DNA from: Rhabditophanes sp. KR3021
Taxonomy: Eukaryota; Nematoda; Chromadorea; Rhabditida; Alloionematidae
DNA length: 64,000 nt
NCBI GenBank assembly: GCA_963281155.1
Contig: CAUJLY010000003.1
Location: forward strand, 4,960,001 to 5,024,000
Reading direction: 5' to 3'
Below the pieces are notes generated by a model that saw only the letters and a program-made list of their open reading frames with translations, did not search any database and was not told the origin of the DNA. Position 1 is the stretch's first letter; each line of letters begins with the position of its first letter. The position numbers were made by a program, and so were the translations under genes. Of the stretch, positions 60,301 to 64,000 are shown piece after piece.

Positions 60301-60472
60301 AATTTCATTGTCGGATATTTTGAAGCATTTAATATTAGATCCTCCATCTGGTATTAAAATCAACAGTTCAATCAAGATTTCAACAATTATTCAAGACGAA
60401 CCTATGGATGGAGTTGAATCTGACGGATCAATGTCACTAAATAATCACACTTCCATCTTTGCTGCTACTTAA
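57352..60472 (+). CDS. AMP-activated protein kinase gamma subunit (four CBS motifs)
   Basis: The N-terminal Ser/Asn-rich exon runs 57352-57959. Core exons are 58008 (or 57999 at the acceptor)-58086, 58134-58234, 58276-58526, 59731-59857 and 59903-60472, all in phase with each other. The core starts [20 protein letters not shown] and matches PRKAG1/2 throughout: [119 protein letters not shown]. These are the adenine-nucleotide-binding Bateman domains, with the Asp residues of ITDF, KFD and SLSD. The join from 57959 to 57999 is one base off, while an ATG at 58008 right after that acceptor gives an intact short isoform. The join at 58086 uses a weak donor. Intron 58527-59730 carries an antisense remnant. 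Confidence 0.9.
58509..58525 (+). repeat. 17-bp direct repeat, left copy (exon end)
   Basis: aattgatccccaagaaa is coding sequence at the end of the AMPK gamma exon, two bases before its donor. An identical copy is at 59669-59685 near the 3' end of the following intron. Confidence 0.85.
58575..59462 (-). pseudogene. Decayed gene in the AMPK gamma intron, antisense to it
   Basis: An ATG at 59462 opens a coding-like frame ([34 protein letters not shown]). It has a good 41-bp intron (gtaagt...gttgcag), after which [17 protein letters not shown] ends at a stop. Further coding-like pieces in shifting frames follow to about 58880: [66 protein letters not shown]. An apparently retained intron means the copy arose at DNA level, not from mRNA. 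The family is not recognised. Confidence 0.5.
59669..59685 (+). repeat. 17-bp direct repeat, right copy (in intron)
   Basis: Identical to the exon end at 58509-58525. The two copies bracket about 1.14 kb containing the antisense remnant, as expected for an insertion or tandem duplication that copied the exon edge. Confidence 0.85.
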
Positions 60473-61272
60473 TTAAACTACGACTTTGTAAATACACAAT
60501 ATTGATATTGAAAAGCCTTTATTACGGTGTCTTAAAAATATAAGTGTGTTCAAGATAATTACAAAGAATTTATTACGCTATTTTTGGATAGAAAGTAACC
60601 AAATAAATATAATCATTTTGAAAATTAAGTGTTATCTTGTTGTTATAAATAAATAGTTATGCACACAATCGTATAGTTTTTTATTTGTAAACTTTAGCAC
60701 TGTTAATTCATGTAAAATTATAAATCAAAAATCAAGAAAGATTGAATGAATAAAGGCATGTAAATTGATAAATCAAAAACAATGATAGTTAGATCAAACG
60801 TGAGAAGCTTGAACGTATAGTATCGCATAGTATCTACATATTATATTTCTCTAATTTTTATATTCATATCCAGGGATCTTTAATTTTTTTGTAATCTTTT
60901 GATATTCTTTAATTTGATTTTAAATAATACGTAATTATTTTTAAATTTGTAATTTTTTGCGGAAACATGATCCGTGAATTTATACATCTTGTATGAAATC
61001 TGACTATTTGATCCAGATACTATATAATTTAAACAAATATTTGTGGCCAAATTATTTAAATGTTTTCAAAGGCAAAGTACAATTTTGCAGCAGTATAAAT
61101 ATTTTTTTACAATCACATGATTTAAGTTTGTTTTTTAAAAATATTTTGAAATGAAGTTGGTAAAAAATAAGGAACACTTAGAATTACAATTAAAAGACTT
61201 TATTTGTAATGAACCTAAGACTACAACCACAAAAGGATGTTACATTTATCATTAATTTCCCAGATAAACAGT
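60473..61272. other. Convergent 3' intergenic region
   Basis: 800 bp between AMPK gamma (+) and the NDUFA4-like gene (-). AT-rich, no gene; aataaa-type signals on both strands. Confidence 0.5.
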
Positions 61273-61821
61273 TTATCTAGTTCCACGTTTCTTGGCGGCA
61301 TCGACCATTTCGTCTTGAAGTTTTTCCATAAGTTCGATTCTTTGATGGGAAACTCCTGTAGTGTCAAAAACTAAAGTGGGTTTCTTATAATAGTTTGATC
61401 TGATTCTGCTCCAATCCCAGGGGGCAGTTTCTTGGGATCTATCAAGCCAAACTTCCATCTTTTCGAAACTGATGTAACAGGCGAAGAAGAAAAGACCTGT
61501 CCAAGAAGCGATTAAGAAAAATAATGGGTAAATTTCGTAAGCATGGCCCAATTTACGGACAAGGAATCTAAACCAAATATTAGTTGGCGTCATTGAATGT
61601 TTTTATTACCTCATTGGAAGATCTCCTGGCTTTTGTGGGTTTGAGTAACGTTTATCTCTGGAATAATCTCTTTCGTAGTTGAAGAAACCTGCTTCTCCAG
61701 CTGGAATGACGATTTGTTTAGCGGCTGGTGGTGGGGAAGCTCCAGCGGAAGAAGCACGAGTAAGGAGAGCTCGCCAAGCGAGTCTCGGAACAAGATTGTT
61801 AGAAATCTTTGATAGAGACAT
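61273..61821 (-). CDS. NDUFA4/complex IV-associated-like mitochondrial inner-membrane protein
   Basis: Two exons, 61821-61610 and 61567-61273, join in phase (AG|A TTC) across a 42-bp intron to give 168 residues. The N-terminus is a mitochondrial presequence type (MSLSKISNNLVPRLAWRALL). A helix (EIYPLFFLIASWTGLFFFACY) is followed by EVWLDRSQETAPWDWSRI and YKKPTLVFD. The order short helix, ..W.DR....PW.. and a basic tail matches NDUFA4-type subunits, now assigned to cytochrome c oxidase. It is longer than mammalian NDUFA4 (~81 residues) because of its N- and C-terminal extensions. Assignment is by pattern only; another respiratory-chain accessory subunit is possible. Confidence 0.6.
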
Positions 61822-62406
61822 CTGTAAATGAAAGAAAATTATTATTATTTCTCTCTAACTTTAAATAACTGTTTATATACGTGAATTAACCTATAAATTA
61901 CATAATCAATATTGAAATTGAGGCGATCTAATCATAATTTGTCAATCAAATAGAGCTGGCTCCAACACACAAATAGGTTTTCGTGGTAGAATGAGATGTA
62001 CTAAAAATATTGACGCGAATAATGCTTACCCGTAAACGTTTTAATTTTTAATGTAAGTGGAAAAGCAGTGAACACATTGGTAAGAAGTACCTTCACTGTT
62101 CATCTCGTTATCTCTTGCTTGGAATTTTGGTACATTCATACAGTAGATGTGTATTTTAAATTTCGTTTTAAAATATATATTATTACCTCTTTTTTTGGCA
62201 TTTTCATGCTAATTGGATGCTCAAAAACCTTTAAAAAATTATTTAATATTATTTTGTTAATTTTGTGGCCAAATAATGATCAAAGATAATCTTTTGATAA
62301 ATCCTAAAAATTCATTTTCGTTCATTTAATTTTCATATAAAAACGCAGTTATTGATAAAGTTTATTTATATTGCTTGCTTATAGGTTTATACATTTATCT
62401 TAAAAC
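61822..62406. promoter_or_regulatory. Divergent promoter, NDUFA4-like gene and rps-15
   Basis: 585 bp separates two head-to-head housekeeping genes, so it is a probable shared promoter. No distinct motif seen. Confidence 0.4.
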
Positions 62407-62888
62407 ATGGCTGAAGTCGAAAAGAGAAAGAGAACTTTCAAAAAATTCACCTACAGAGGTGTTGATTTAGATCAACTTTTGGACATGAACCGGTAAGTCG
62501 TGATGTAAGATATTATATAATTATAGTTAATTATTTCAGCGAGCAATTCGCCAAGCTCCTTACATCTCGTCCTCGCAGAAAGCTTGCTCGTGGTCTTTCC
62601 CAAAAGCATACCCGCTTGATTCAACGTATCTTGAAGAGCAAAAAAGAATGTCTTCCCCTCGAAAAGCCAGCTTGTGTTAAGACTCATCTTAGAGATATGA
62701 TTATTCTTCCAGAAATGATCGGAGGAGTCGTCGGAATCCACTCCGGAAAAACCTTCAATCAAGTTGAAATCCGTGCCGAGATGGTAGGAAATTACCTTGG
62801 AGAATTCTCAATCACCTACAAACCCGTCAAGCACGGAAGACCAGGTATTGGAGCTACTCACTCTTCTCGTTTTATCCCCCTCAAGTAA
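62407..62888 (+). CDS. rps-15: Small-subunit ribosomal protein uS19 (RPS15)
   Basis: Two exons, 62407-62492 and 62540-62888, join in phase (CG|C GAG) to give 144 residues, one less than the human protein. Motifs are [19 protein letters not shown] at the N-terminus, then [50 protein letters not shown], and [20 protein letters not shown] with an HSSRFIPLK end, the universal uS19 pattern. It sits at the head of the 40S subunit near the A site. Codon bias is strong (CGT, AAG, CTC, ATC), typical of highly expressed nematode genes. Confidence 0.97.
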
Positions 62889-63904
62889 ATCTGGAGAATC
62901 ATGTTTCTTTGTTAATTTGGTAAACATTTTGACCACTTTTAAAAGGATTATGTTTTTCATTGTTGTTCTAAATAAAGTTAATGTTTGTGTACTCTCTATT
63001 TTGTTTTTACAAATATACCTATATGGAAAAGAATGGGCATTAACTTTGTGTATCAATTTTAAATATTTCTTATGTCATATAATTAAAGTAGCTACAAAAT
63101 GTCTGCCTATGTTTTCCATAATACTATTTAAACTGCATATCATTTGTTAATTATAAAAGATTAAAAATTCGTCTACTCTTATTATATTTGGTGGTAGACA
63201 TCAATTAGCATATAGAACAATTGTCATTTTACTTTTAATACAATACTACACAAATATTTACTTTATTATTTTGATGCCTAATAGCATTAATAATTTACAA
63301 CTTGCAAACTATTAACTAATTATGTAACGTTAATTGTAATACTACAGAAACGAATATATACTATTAAAATGAAATTTAAAATACAATCTATTGAAGAAAA
63401 TATAATTTTTATCAAATTATCATATATTTAGTTAAAAATTAGGAATCCCATTTTCTACCTATATACACAAAAAATAAAAAGTATGAAAGAATTCTGACTG
63501 TGATCTCTTAGATGTTATTGAAGTGCATATATGATAACTAAAGTATATTATATCTTAATACCTACGTGATCCACTTTTTACATATTATATTTAGTAAGAA
63601 CTGTTGCAATAGAAAATCCAGATCATTATCAAAAAGCCAACAACAATTTTTTAAACTATAAAAGACTTTATCAAACAATACTAAAGCTTTAAAAAGATAT
63701 CAAAAAGAAATAGTTGGAATTATTATATAAAGCTTTATATGTAAGATACGAGAATTATATAAAGACTTTTAATAGCAACTTGTTTCATCCTTTTCCAAAT
63801 CTCTAAGAACAATATAAATATACCTAACTAAAGAGTATAAATTTTACCTTATTGTTAGTTGAATCTCTAACTTCATGATAAAATTATTTCCTATTATTAA
63901 ATTC
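62889..63904. other. AT-rich intergenic region
   Basis: Holds the rps-15 3' end (aataaa near 62970). No supported gene; the frames at 62797-63150 (+) and 62808-63056 (-) are shadows or chance. Confidence 0.5.
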
Positions 63905-64000
63905 TTATATTGCCAAGGCATGTGGATTTCCCTTGATGTATTGGTTCACGGCGAGTCTACAACACACGGCCACTAGACTATAGGTCACGCCATTCCATGG
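63905..64000 (-). CDS. Possible C-terminal end of a gene running in from the right
   Basis: The minus strand is open from the window edge for 31 codons (VTYSLVAVCCRLAVNQYIKG, ending HALAI and TAA). This stretch is much richer in G+C than the kilobase beside it, which suggests coding. The sequence is too short to assign. Confidence 0.3.
   Translation of the reverse strand, partial: PWNGVTYSLVAVCCRLAVNQYIKGNPHALAI

Noticed and set aside
63930..64000. tRNA-like A-box (TAGTCTAGTGG on the minus strand) near the right edge
   Set aside because: No B-box at the expected distance and no acceptor or anticodon stem pairing; an open coding frame fits the local composition better.

Overview
The window looks like a piece of an AT-rich, compact nematode genome. 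Most introns are 39-60 bp, with gtaag/gtga donors and tttcag, ttttag or ttatag acceptors. Many start codons sit a few bases after an acceptor-like tttag/ttcag with no cis partner, as expected of spliced-leader sites. The gene content fits: an Emx/ceh-2 type homeobox gene, a STAT without the N-terminal domain, a C-type lectin, a ZSWIM3-like protein and nematode-style secreted proteins. I cannot name the species. All calls are made by eye from translated sequence; no database search was run.

Layout: 1-7.4 kb is a gene-poor AT desert with one possible small secreted Cys-rich ORF (2230-2520). Then come an Emx-family homeobox gene (-), a two-TM microprotein (+), a TPR/Megator-like nuclear-basket coiled coil (-), two small (+) genes, DPM1 (-), a ZSWIM3-N-like gene (-), STAT (-, 22.3-27.4 kb), an F-box/LRR gene (-), COQ5 (+), a POLDIP2-like gene (+), a broken small (+) gene, a C-type lectin (-), a DUSP (-), purple acid phosphatase (+, 38.7-42.3 kb), an RGG protein (+), an SLC36-like amino-acid transporter (+) and a secreted Cys-rich protein (-). 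46-57 kb is a second poor region holding what may be distal 5' exons of AMPK gamma. The last part has AMPK gamma (57.3-60.5 kb, +), an NDUFA4-like protein (-) and rps-15 (+).

Most genes are unrelated housekeeping or regulatory genes, so there is no operon-like pathway. The intact genes (DPM1, RPS15, PAP, SLC36, POLDIP2, F-box, DUSP, lectin, secreted protein) splice cleanly, so the splice rules used here are reliable.

Points that stand out: (1) the only unusually long introns of STAT, PAP and AMPK gamma (about 1-1.9 kb against a norm near 50 bp) each contain decayed protein-coding remnants lying antisense to the host; the STAT and PAP copies share a homologous C-terminus, and the AMPK insert is bounded by a 17-bp direct repeat of host exon sequence. 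(2) The TPR and COQ5 genes are each interrupted by exactly one surplus nucleotide in an A run, and other joins are off in the same direction. Recoding, decay and consensus error are the competing explanations. (3) The Emx homeodomain has Phe-Met in place of the nearly invariant Trp48-Phe49. (4) The STAT has no tyrosine after its SH2 domain.
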